Shown in pieces: positions 36,601-47,108 of a stretch of 64,000 bases of DNA. The notes beneath the pieces were generated by a model, which did not search any database, was not told the origin of the DNA, and saw nothing but the letters and a program-made list of their open reading frames with translations. The stretch spans positions 23,121,868-23,185,867 of the forward strand of contig NC_037593.1 of the NCBI RefSeq assembly GCF_003073045.1. The letters run 5' to 3'. The translations under genes and the position numbers were made by a program. This stretch comes from Pomacea canaliculata. Its lineage: Eukaryota > Mollusca > Gastropoda > Architaenioglossa > Ampullariidae. Each line of letters opens with the position of its first letter. Within the stretch, counting starts at the first letter, position 1.

Positions 36601-37029
36601 CAGTACGGCATAATTGTAGTGATATTGACCTTCGTTCTGGCTATTGTTGGCCACCACACGGGAGAAGCGCCAGATGTTGCCAGTGCCGATGACAGTGCCG
36701 AGGCACGACAAGATGATGGCCCAGCGCGAGCTGAAGTGCGCGCGCTCCCCCTGCACATGCAACGAGACCCTTAAGGACCCTAAGGACCGACACCATCCAC
36801 GCTCAGCAGTACTTACTCTTGGTTCTTGGCGGCCAACCGCCAACTATATCTAATCTGAATTTAAGCGTCAATATTTAGTATATTTCGTCTCATTTAGGAA
36901 AATATATATTTAACATGGCTAAATATAGCCAGATAAACATTCTAAGAATACGAAGGTCAAGTTAACGCATCTTACCGTAGCATCATTCACCTCTCTATTC
37001 ATCTTCTCTCGATTTTGCAGCAGAGCCAC
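30641..37029 (-). CDS. SLC6/NSS-fold sodium-coupled transporter, bacterial-like type
   Basis: Seen: twelve in-phase coding exons: 37029-36976, 36750-36630, 36022-35839, 35448-35334, 35245-35044, 34757-34595, 34360-34226, 33662-33523, 33325-33234, 32856-32705, 31457-31325, 30805-30641 (TGA), about 551 residues. TM1 reads GTVIGTGNIWRF and TM2 LFLFIWSIPMLMVEYGTGRY. TM3 is Tyr-rich (CYYSVVLGWCFYYF), the unwound TM6 reads SQNAFDTGAGMGLMIPY and TM8 LSFAGLTSLIS, a sodium-site motif. A cytoplasmic tail follows with RRRR and a Ser cluster. Known: this fold couples sodium to uptake of amino acids or related solutes. Inference: the short TM3-TM4 loop and the absence of the animal NGGGAF motif after TM1 set it apart from neurotransmitter transporters, so substrate and chloride need are unknown. 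The start codon is not settled: an in-frame ATG lies in the 37.0 kb exon, but an upstream exon may exist. The donor at 36629 (GTCAAT) is unusual but keeps phase. No frame break was seen. Confidence 0.92.
31542..32041. mobile_element. Pogo/Tigger-like MITE in an SLC6-gene intron
   Basis: 500 bp, TA on both sides (31540-31541 and 32042-32043). Left end CAGTGATACCTCGGTTCTCG; the right end read inward is identical for those 20 bases. Subterminal 'ttcgagaa' and 'tcgacc' phrases repeat in both halves. No transposase. Confidence 0.88.
32110..32222 (+). repeat. Retroposon-like 3' end with an (AAACT)n tail
   Basis: 'ctcctcgaggagtaccaagg' runs into about 13 copies of the pentamer ACTAA (32152-32213), ending in two variant units (aacga). 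A related end lies inverted at 39418-39475. A short conserved end with a pentamer tail is what a LINE or SINE with a microsatellite 3' tail leaves behind. Confidence 0.55.
34085..34200. repeat. A-rich simple repeat
   Basis: AAAAC, AAAC and long A runs in a transporter intron, ending about 25 bases from the donor of exon 34226-34360. The open frame across it on the minus strand is poly-Phe and not a gene. Confidence 0.9.
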
Positions 37030-38065
37030 CTGTGACTAAGACATATATACGTCATGTTACTCAAACTTAACTGTCACGAGTCAAGTTAACACATCGGCTG
37101 GTCTACCCAGACACCCACTAGGTAATGTGCCTATCGCTATCAGCTCCTTCACATTGCTTTCTTGCGTGATAGGCAATTGAGAGGCTGATGTAAGTGTGTG
37201 ATGCTCCTTATCGTATGTGAAAATACACGTGCATGATTACCTTTGACAGGAGTGCAGTGTCACGTGAGTAAGTCACAGGGGTGTCTAGATATAGATACAA
37301 AATACTGGGTCTATAGCTCGTTCTACACATAATGATGATGACGACAAAGACGACGATGGTGATGACAGACTCAACTAAACCATGTCCCTCGTGTTGCTCT
37401 GTATTCTAGTTTGACTCTTGCCCCCATTACGCATGCACAGGGTTCATCCCTTATATGTCTTCATCCATGCACTTAAAGTTCATGTTTTCAGGGTGCAATC
37501 GGTTCGATCTGAAGCTTATGATTCAAGATACTTTAAAATATTCTTTTATCCTTTCAAGGGCCGGTATTGACATACATGAAGTTTCTATCTAGTTTAATCT
37601 AAGGTGGACTAGCATTGGAGCTGTATATAATAGTTTAGACATCAGATGGGCCTGATAGAGGTGTAATCAACACGTCTGTCCCTGATGGCTAAGTAGGGGT
37701 GGGGTAGTCACATAACTATAGTTTTATTTCAGAGCTTCACTAGGCGGCTGGCCTGCCTTCTCTCCACTTGTGTGCACAGGCGGCTGGAACAAGGAATCAG
37801 AGACTAATTTTAGAAGTTCCGTAGTCGCTTAGCTTGAACTTGATTGATCACTCAGATAGCCTTTTCAATATAGTTGCTCATATTTACATGTACAACATAT
37901 CTAAATTTATATATGTAACTTTGATAAGTAACTCTTTATTATGTTTTCTTCTTAATGAATCCTAATCCTCATAATAGCTTATCCTCAAATCGTCCAACGG
38001 GCATCACCGGAAGTGCGTCATCAAAGCTCGAGCACATGTGTCGTGAGTAAACGAGGATCAACAAC
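37030..38065. promoter_or_regulatory. Divergent intergenic region between the SLC6-fold gene and bystin
   Basis: About 1 kb separates the first visible exon of the minus-strand transporter from the bystin ATG, and the two genes point away from each other. Bystin's promoter must lie here; the transporter's leader exon and promoter probably do too. The bystin-proximal 100 bases (37975-38060) are richer in CpG than the rest. No TATA box stands out near the bystin start, as expected for a housekeeping gene. Confidence 0.4.
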
Positions 38066-41000
38066 ATGCCGAAAATTAAGAAGAAAAGTTTTGGGGATCG
38101 TGTGGAACGTGGGGTTTCTCTAGCAGAACAAATCATCCACGACAAATCGGTTAAACAATCTGGAAGAACCAAACAAAGAAATCGACGCGTCGGAGACGAC
38201 GAGGTAATAACTGCTAGCGACAGTAGCGAGCTGCGAAGCTAGTGCATAGTGTCTGTGTCTTCATCTCCTTGAGTGTATCGGTCTAATACATCGATGTACT
38301 TTGCTTTGTATTAGATTTATAACTCATACAGCGGCTTAAAATAGACTGAACCATTTCAATGGCATAACTTAGCAATTTTGTCTTTGCTATTGCAGTATGT
38401 AGACCAAAAGTTGTCCAAAAAAATTCTTGCCCAAGCCAGATTGCAACAGGAAGAGCTGGAAGAAGAACATGGAGTTTCACATAGGTAATGCAAAGTGTGG
38501 GTGGTGCACCATGACAATTATGATACTTTGTCATCATAATGTGGCGAAACTGATAGATACTATTGTCATTTTAGTGTTAAATGGGTGACTTCACCTGTTA
38601 CCAACAAAGATGCAGATGTATTTTTAGATGGCATAACTTAAAAAAAAAATCTAATATCATAATTGGTCTCAGAGGACGGAAACTTCCTGCGAGGTTGAAA
38701 TTATGTGTATATTTACTCAGAATCAGATGATGTTGTTGTGTTCAGTTACTGACTGCTTTAATCTACTCAGGTTGCATACTCTGAAGTGACATAAAGGTTG
38801 CTATACAACATTACACAGAACTTGGTTCTGCTTCAATTGTATATTCCAAGGCAACACTCTTAGCACTTCAGATCTGCAGAAGTCTCTTTTTTAATATTGA
38901 TTTTTTATTTTATTTACAGCAAAAAGGATGCAGGTTCAAAAAAAGCCCACCAAAAAGTTTCTCTTGGTGCAAAATCAGATGATTCTGATTCTGAAGAGGA
39001 GCTCTGTGAAAGTGAACATTCTCTTGACCCACTGGTGAGTTTGTGCACCATTTAAAGTAGTATTTATTTATAGGCTGCATGTCAGTGGCTGTAAATCCAG
39101 TTAAAAAACCACAGAACTTAAAAAATGTTGTTTTCTCGCAACAAAAATATGTAAGATCTCCAATCTTTTCTGAGAATCTGTTTCTAAAGATAGTAATATG
39201 TTACAAGGTAAGTCTTCATAGGAGCAGGTTACTGGTTTAAACTTGCTCAGGCCTGGGACTAGAAAGCTGCTATGTGCAACAGTAGCTTTTCAGAAATAGG
39301 TGCTTACTTGATCAAGAAAGAAGGCAGCAGAAGGGGAGGGTTGGGCACCATCTCCCATATTCTGAGTCTTAGAGCACAGTGAACCACTTTAATAACATCT
39401 GTGACCAGTAGTCAGTGACACTATTTAGTTTAGTTTATTCCTTGTTACTCCTCGCATAGAAGTAATAAGCAAAAAACAAGAAAACATATAAACACAGTCA
39501 GCAAATTGTTTAAGTTATACAATGTCCACAGTAAGTTGAAAGAAGAAAAAGTCTATGTCTTTGAACCAGGTTTGCTATTAATCCTATAAATCTTACAAAG
39601 CTTCAGCTTGCAAGAGGGAGGATAGAAGGCTATTTGGGAGCTGACAACAGTAAAAGTAAAGGTAGTCCCATGACCTTTGTTAGGTCGTTGGTGGGTAATG
39701 TGTTAAAGACTCACTTTTCTCAGGGCCAGTTTTACAAACTCTCCCTTCAGACATTTCCTTAAAAGAAAGTAAAACAGTATTTTGACAAAATGAAATTTTT
39801 TAGCCATAAACCAGTTTTCCAGATTACAAGCTTTCTTTTTTCCAGGTGATAGATGAAGAGGATGAAAAGGCCCTGGAAGCTTTCATGTCAAAAACACCCA
39901 AAGTGCAACGCACACTTGCTGATATTATTGCAGAAAAACTGACAGAAAAGCAGACAGAAGTTCGGACTCATTTATCGGGTAGGTAGGTTTTGTTGATGGA
40001 TACATGAAGAGGTCACAGAGGTAATCTCTTGTCTTCAAATCTACCATAGATTTAGTGGAAATGCAAAGAAAAAGAACTCTAACATTTATAAAGATACATT
40101 GCTATCTACAAAAGCAATCAACTCAATAGGAATCTGTTTTTTTTTAATGCTTTTCAGATGATGCCAGTGTTCGATTGCAAGACTTGGATGAAAAACTGGT
40201 ACAGTGTTTCCAGACAGTTGGTGAAATTCTATCCAAGTACCGAAGTGGGAAATTACCCAAAATTTTTAAACGGCTTCCAAACCTGGATAAATGGGAGCAG
40301 GTACAAAATTTATTTTTTACACATGATGAGTTCTGTTTCCCGTTCTGGGTCCAAGCTGGTTTTCTTTTATCTGCCACAGAAAAAAGTGTTTTGTGACATG
40401 TTTATCTGAAAATAGTGCTAACTTCATCTTGTTGAACAAAATCAGTGAAGTTATAAATAAATACTGTTTACATTTTCTTTCTCCATCACTGATGGTGGGA
40501 TCAGGTGCCTTACATACACAGACATCAACAAAAGACTGTGATCCCACCCTCTAGGTGATAGGAACGGTAGCAAGAAAAGTTGCTGCTGAAGTGGCTTATA
40601 GGGAACTTTTTATGTTTTAGTTAAAAGCTAAAACAACATTTAAGGTAACTTCTCCCAGCATTTGCTTGCAAAGGAAACTACTAAGGAGTAGTTCATTAAA
40701 CAGTTTCCAAGCTAGTGTTGGCCAAAACCATTTATGTTAAACTGCTGGAAAAAATAAAGGTTTTTATAAGCCATAGGTTGTTAAATAATGCATTTTGGTG
40801 CATGTTAGAAGATGAGTTATTGAAATGAATGTTACACTTATATGTATTTTGCATAGTTTTTAAGAACGTCAACTGTTTTTCTTTACATCTGCTAAACACC
40901 ACTTATTTGATATTTTAATGTCACCACAAATAAATTACTCATGGCAACGGTGTGTATTGTAAAATAAGACATTTCAGCCTTAGTGATGACATAGTGTCTT

Positions 41001-43576
41001 TGGTGTGTGTCAGTTTCTCTACATCACAAAACCTGAGAAATGGACAGCAGCTGCTGTGTATCAGGCCACTCGTATCTTTGTCTCCAACCTAAGCACTCAC
41101 TTAGCTCAACAGTAAGCACACTGAGCATGGTATAGCTCTTTATTTTGTTTGTTTGTTTGTCTCTAAAGCAGTATACTTTTGCATTGCACTTACTCCTATG
41201 GATGTGTTATGAGATAAAATTGAATCACTTTTCTGACCTTTTTGTCACTTAAGAATTGTTGCTGTTTCCATCTGGTGCCTGAACTATTGGATGGGTCTAT
41301 CACATATAACATTGCTACACTGAATGTCAAAATATGTGCTATTTATTTTCTCTATTAAATATCACCACCAGAATTTGTCAGTGTTTCTTTCCTGGAAAGT
41401 TTCCACATGTAATATTGGTATCATTATTTTCTGAATTCCTTTTATATTTTCAGATTTCTTAATGTGGTGCTTTTGCCACGTATCAGAGATGACATTGCAG
41501 AGTACAAGAAATTAAACTTCCACCTATATGCGGTTAGTCCCACTTAAAAATTTTGTTTGATATTTTTAATTTTCACCAGCTAGTTTCTTAAAGTGTACTT
41601 TAAAAATATCAGTCTTAACAAACAAATTAAATGCAATCTTGAATGACAGTTTAAGAAAGTTGGAGGTTGTCTTTGCATACCAATGTTTTAAATTTAAAGC
41701 ATTCTGTCCTGTTAAGTGCTGTTATGTATAATGTTAAGCTCTTCTTGCTTACCTTCACTTTAGGCTGTGCAGAAAGCTCTGTTTAAGCCAGCTGCCTTTT
41801 TCAAGGAATTCTTCTACCATTGTGTGAGGTATGTCTGCAATATGTTTTTTTGTGTGTGTTTTACACCTTAGCTTGATAAAAATATTTATAGTTTGCATCT
41901 GTAACTTTTCCACCCTTTATTTTAATAGTACCTTGTACATAAGCGATGGAAGGAAGGGCAAGCAATATGAGGAAACCAGTGTTAGCTCTTATTGTGTAGA
42001 TTTAATCTTTAAAATGCCTAATGTTTGTTGAAATGCATATTGTCACCCACAGAAATGTTTCCTTCTCTCCCTCCCCTATCTCCAGTTCTTCCTAGATGAC
42101 ATAACCAATGAAATATATGTAGAGAGCACTAAGATACTGATATTGGGAAATGTGGATGTTTGTGAAAATGTGTTACAAGACAGATGAATAGGCATTAGAG
42201 TTCATTAGATAGTATTGAGTGGTGGTGCATGATATATTGAGCACTAGTGCTCTGTAAACATTTTGAAGCAGCATAACTGTAATAAAGCATTATGTGTCCA
42301 TAAAACAAATTTTAACTAGACTTGCCCTCAAAAACAATTTTGCACTATGTGGTTTATATCACATCTATTTTTAGCAATGGTAACCTTTGAAATAATCAAG
42401 TTAATGGATTCTGTGATTGGGTCATTGAAGATTATATTGCACATCATATATATAATTATCTACAGGCAGGTGATTGCACTCTGCGTGAAGCAATCATCTT
42501 GAGTAGCTTGCTGAGTCAAAACAGTGTGCCAATGCTACATTCTGCTGTGGCCATAAGTAAGATCGCCATGATGGAATATACTGGTGCCACCTCCATCTTC
42601 ATCAGGACTTTGCTGGACAAGAAGTATGCTTTGCCATACAGTACTGTGGACACACTGATGGCACATTTTTTACGGTAAGAATAGAGGGAAGTGGATTGCA
42701 GATGCTTAGCGAAATTTGCTTTTGTCCCATGATAATTAACAACCCTACCCCGCCCCAAAAAAGCTACTCTTAGTGGCGACCGTTCTTTATTTGTTTCCTG
42801 ACAAAGTATGGACTTTGCATGTTCATAATATCAGATTTTTTAATAAATCAGGGGTAAGGTGAAAAATACTATTCACATTTGAAATTCAGTCTGTAGAAAG
42901 AAAAAAATAACTGAAAATTTTAACAGATCAAAAACTTTTTTTAAAATGCATCTCGCATAATTCTCATGTTTGTGATGAAAATCATAAGGAAGATGGAGAT
43001 CTGGAATTGTTCGTTTGAATATTGAGACCACTAAGCTCATCTTTCTCAATTTTTTTTTTACTGTAGTTGTGGTTTGTTTTCGAATACTTATTAAATTTGG
43101 TAAATTTTTGAGCATGTTTGTCATTAAGTTTAGTGTGTCATAAGGATTTTCAGATGCACCATTTGGGTAGCACCATTATGCACAGAACATAAATTTTAAA
43201 CAGTTAATCGACAATTTTTTGTAACACAACACAAAATAAGGTAGCAGAGCACCCTATTAAAGTAAAGCAAGAGTTAAAGATGGTGCTCAGTAAATTTTAA
43301 GAATTATTTGTACATGTGTTCTGATTGTTCCTTCTTGTTGTGTGGGTCTTTAGATTTATGCAAGATGAGCGTAAATTGCCAGTTCTATGGCATCAGTGCC
43401 TGCTGACGTTTGTCCAGCGATACAAGTGTGACCTAACAGCTGAGCAGAAGGAGCAGCTGTATCAGCTTCTACATAAGCATGAGCATCATGAAATCTCCCC
43501 AGAGGTGCGGCGCGAGTTGCAGCACTCAGTGTGTCGTGGAGAGGAAACCCCAGAGCAGAACAGTATGCAGGAGTGA
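38066..43576 (+). CDS. BYSL: Bystin (40S ribosome assembly factor, Enp1 family)
   Basis: Seen: ten exons: 38066-38203, 38396-38484, 38920-39034, 39846-39978, 40158-40300, 41014-41111, 41454-41532, 41764-41828, 42466-42674, 43354-43576 (TGA), about 430 residues against 437 in human. The basic start ([20 protein letters not shown]) precedes an acidic Ser/Glu stretch. The conserved bystin core follows: [90 protein letters not shown], ending SPEVRREL. Known: bystin/Enp1 binds the pre-40S particle and is needed for 18S rRNA processing and export. Odd: joining the exon ending at 41828 to the one starting at 42466 is one base out of frame, although both flanks are clean. Identification is very secure. 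Confidence 0.97.
39418..39475 (-). repeat. Second (AAACT)-tailed retroposon end, inverted
   Basis: 'tttagtttagtttattcctt' followed by 'gttactcctcg'; read on the minus strand this is 'cgaggagtaacaagg' plus 'aataaactaaactaaa'. It matches the end seen at 32110. It lies in a bystin intron. Confidence 0.5.
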
Positions 43577-46300
43577 CATCAACATTTGTCTTCCTGACTC
43601 TCCAGTTCCAAGCTTTTGATTGAAACATGGACAGTTCAGATAACGTTGACCGTGCAAGAGGCGTTGTGTGAGACTTTCAGCTTTCTCAGACTCCTGGCTT
43701 CCTAAAAGTTGCACTTAGAACCGTTTTTGTGTGTGTGTGTGTGTGACTCTCTTTTATGTATGGATACGATATTAGAGACATGAACTGTTGCTGTGACAGA
43801 TCTTTGGAAGACTTTTTCATCAGGTGGGTGTTAAAAAAAATAGTATAAGTACAGTGCTACAAGTCTTTTGGAGGAGAGTTGGCAGAACAGGGTGTGAGAA
43901 TGCATGAATAATTGTGTGTAAATGGATTTGAAAAGAATCAAACACATCTTGATTTGTGATAGCCTTGTATCTGGACAGCTCAGTAAAATTTGTTAAAGTC
44001 TTTACCTTTTCACTTTGACTTCAGTGTGTAGGTTGGTGTGGATCAATATAGCTGTGATGTTTGTCTGTTCAATTGATAAATTATAGGCAGAACATGATCT
44101 CACATTTTAGTGCTCTGCTCACAAGTTTTTTGGTGCTTTGTAAGAGAGAAATATTTCTGGCTATTGAAAAAACGTATATATATAGAAGAGCACCAGCGAA
44201 GTGATCCGAGTACTGCTGACATCGCTGTCATTGCAGCAATTGTGAGACCCTGCAACATGCTAATGAGGTGTCACCCAATCGGCCAGTCTTCTTTAGGGAT
44301 TTGGTAAGATTGAGGCTTGCCATTTTCAAGGGTCTGTACCTCGCGAGTGAAGCAGAGGTTTTACCCTTAGAATTTAGGTTGTTTTCTTCACAGTGGTTAG
44401 TCTTTAAAATCGCGTGTTAAGATGTGCTCATGGAACGTGGGCAAGTTTGTGTACACCACCATGGTGGTGCCTCGCGTGCGCTCAGCAACTTAACCCTCTT
44501 GGTGGTCGGCCTGCACGCGGCTGACGGTCACCAGTGGAGTAGCGGCAGGGGTGTGACGCACTGAGTTGAGGGCGTATAGAATGTACAGTTTCAACAGCTC
44601 AAAATAGAGTGTTATAGATACCACCACCCGTACTGTAAAGCTCTCAAATCTTCCCCGGAAGCATCTAGAAAGAGCCAAGGAGGTCGCTTGAAAACCAAAA
44701 GTCGAGAGTGAAAGGGTTTGACAAAACATTCTTGTGATTTGTTTTAATCCCTAATTTTTTATCTCATTATTCAAAGGCATCCACATTTCACTTCTCCGTG
44801 TTTTTGGCAAAGATTAAAAATCAGAATGTTTTGACCCCCACCCAAAACAATTCACCAAAAACAAACATTATCCTCATAATAAGACAAAACATGAAGTTCA
44901 TTTCAGCCCATGTATCACGTTTTGCTCCTCGCTTCACAGAATTATGTGCTTGTTTGTCTCATTTTATGTTTGCCAAACTTTGTGTTTGCCGCTGGCTGTT
45001 AGGTGTTTAATAACCAGCCCGAACAGCAGAGCACAAACTGGATAATGGGGGCGATAGTATTGCTAAGCTTGACCGGGCGTTGCGCATGAACCAATCATTT
45101 CCACATCGCAAGTTGCACGGAAATGACAGTCGGGTACTTGGATACGCGACAACACACGTGCAGGTTGCTTCTGTCAACAAGGCTGGCTGATTGTTGACTC
45201 CACCTCTGGGACCGACACCACCCTCCAATCTCCGGTCCTGTCCACAGGCTGCATGGCAGTGAGTTGCACCCTGTGGTAAATAATGGGTAGGTGTTCCAGT
45301 GCTGACCAACCCTTGACCCAAGTCCCAGAGGAACCGTGCAGGAAGTTCTGACAATCCTGGCAGGGAGGATGGGGCTCAATCCTCTATGAAAAATGAATAT
45401 GGCGTGGGGGACTACAGTGTTACCAGTCCATGTAGTTTGTTCATTAAGTTTCCATCTTGAAAATTAGCAATTTATTCTAGATATGTTCAAAACTGACAAC
45501 GAAGGATTGCATCGAACATAGCTGTATAGTGTATAGTATACTGTATACAATACTTTCATCCATAGTAACAAACACACACACATTGACATCAATTAACCGT
45601 TATCCAGTTTATTTTTGGTCGATACAAACACCGACTGAACAGTTGAATTCAATCCTCCTGTCATTCATACAGCTACCATCATGTCATGTCAGGAGATTAT
45701 TTAGGCCAGACACCGCAGTCATACCATAATGGACAAAGTTGCCCGAGCATACTAAATATAATAAGTAAAAATAATTTTCTGGGGTTCGAACTCTAGTGTC
45801 ATGCGTGAAGCCCGCACGGAAATACTGTTGCTGGCTTAGAACACGTCCCTGGACAGGCAGCCATTGTGTGCCGTTGTCGTATTCAGTCGCTGATGTGGGG
45901 TGGTTGTAGTTCTGTACTCCTCCTCCACTGTCTTACACCCCGCATTGTCTGCTGCGAGACGCACAAGAACACGTCGAGGCGTTCGAAATCTAATTACCGC
46001 ACCCATTCATCTGCCACAGCAAGTACATAGAGACTTTTTGTTTACCTCCACTTGAGCGATTCCTGGTGTCGCCGCGACTCGCGCCCACCCGCCCTCAAAT
46101 CAGGGTGTTTGGCTGACGAAGTCTGCCCATCCGTCTCGAAGGTTCTGCAGTGTAAGCTTACAGTCCCAGAAAATCACAACAGAAACGATTCTTCCTAATT
46201 TCTTCGTCTTGGTCATCTTGTCTACACTCCAGGATTAATTGTTCCCCACTTTACTGAACATTTCATTCTTCTCTTTTTTTTCTGTTTTTCAGACTACATG
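43577..46300. other. Spacer downstream of bystin
   Basis: It must hold the bystin 3' untranslated region, but no canonical AATAAA was found within about 1 kb of the stop. A GT repeat lies at 43727-43745. The remaining short open frames show no known motif. Confidence 0.5.
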
Positions 46301-46439
46301 CTTTTCGCTATTTTATTTGCGGATCCGATCAGATTTGTCATGTCAGTGACCATTCTTTGTCTCCTCTTGCTTAACCGTCTCCATCCCCCAGCTCTCTATG
46401 GACTCATTTAACCGACAACTGGGTGGATGGGTGTGTGGA

Positions 46440-46525
46440 GGTGCTGCACCACACGGGTCTCGAACCGGCAAGCCTCCGGGTTGGGACGCCAGCGCTCTGC
46501 TCGGTGTCGCTCAGCTCTTCACTAG
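46440..46525 (-). repeat. tRNA-like head (SINE or tRNA relic)
   Basis: On the minus strand 'gagctgagcgacaccgagca' (A-box-like) is followed by 'gagcgctggcgtcccaaccc' and a B-box GGTTCGAGACC (46466-46456). Spacing suits a pol III promoter or tRNA-derived SINE head. A perfect tRNA cloverleaf was not found, so a functional tRNA is unlikely. It lies just beyond the end of the unrecognised gene. Confidence 0.45.
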
Positions 46526-46718
46526 GCTCATACACAGCACTTAGCTCTCCGAGTCTGAGTCATCGACAGAGTTCGGTACTGGCTCTGGGGCAGGAGGAGG
46601 ATGCTGGGCACGTGGCACCTCTGAGACAAAAGGAACTTGCGGGGCAAGTGAAACCTCTGGGGCAGGTCGTAGAAGCGCCGGAGGATGTGACAGCTGCCAT
46701 GGATGGTGACGTGGCCTG

Positions 46719-47074
46719 TTAGTAGTCCGCGGAGCATGGTGTGGTTGCCATGCGACTGTCCGAAGCTGTCGCCGTTTGGTACTGAAAGCAAGATTGAAAA
46801 AAGATTGTACACCACGCTTGATTGGTCTGGCATGGCTTACTGACCTCAAGTTTGTCTCCTTTGTAGAAGTAGTCGCCATTACAAGCCCGTGGCTTCACAA
46901 TTTCGTCATGGCTGTTTGTGCCAACTGTATCGTGACCGTTACAAGTGCGGCTCACTGAACAACACCTGCTACTAACAGGTCCACAGTTTTCTGAACTTAC
47001 CTGTGACTGAACTAAATGTGAGAATAATAAGGCTGACTACATCGTGTCCTCGTAAACACCAGGTCATTGTTTAC

Positions 47075-47108
<34 letters not shown>

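Noticed and set aside
45780-45800. B-box-like GGTTCGAACTC
   Set aside because: No A-box at proper distance and no SINE body.
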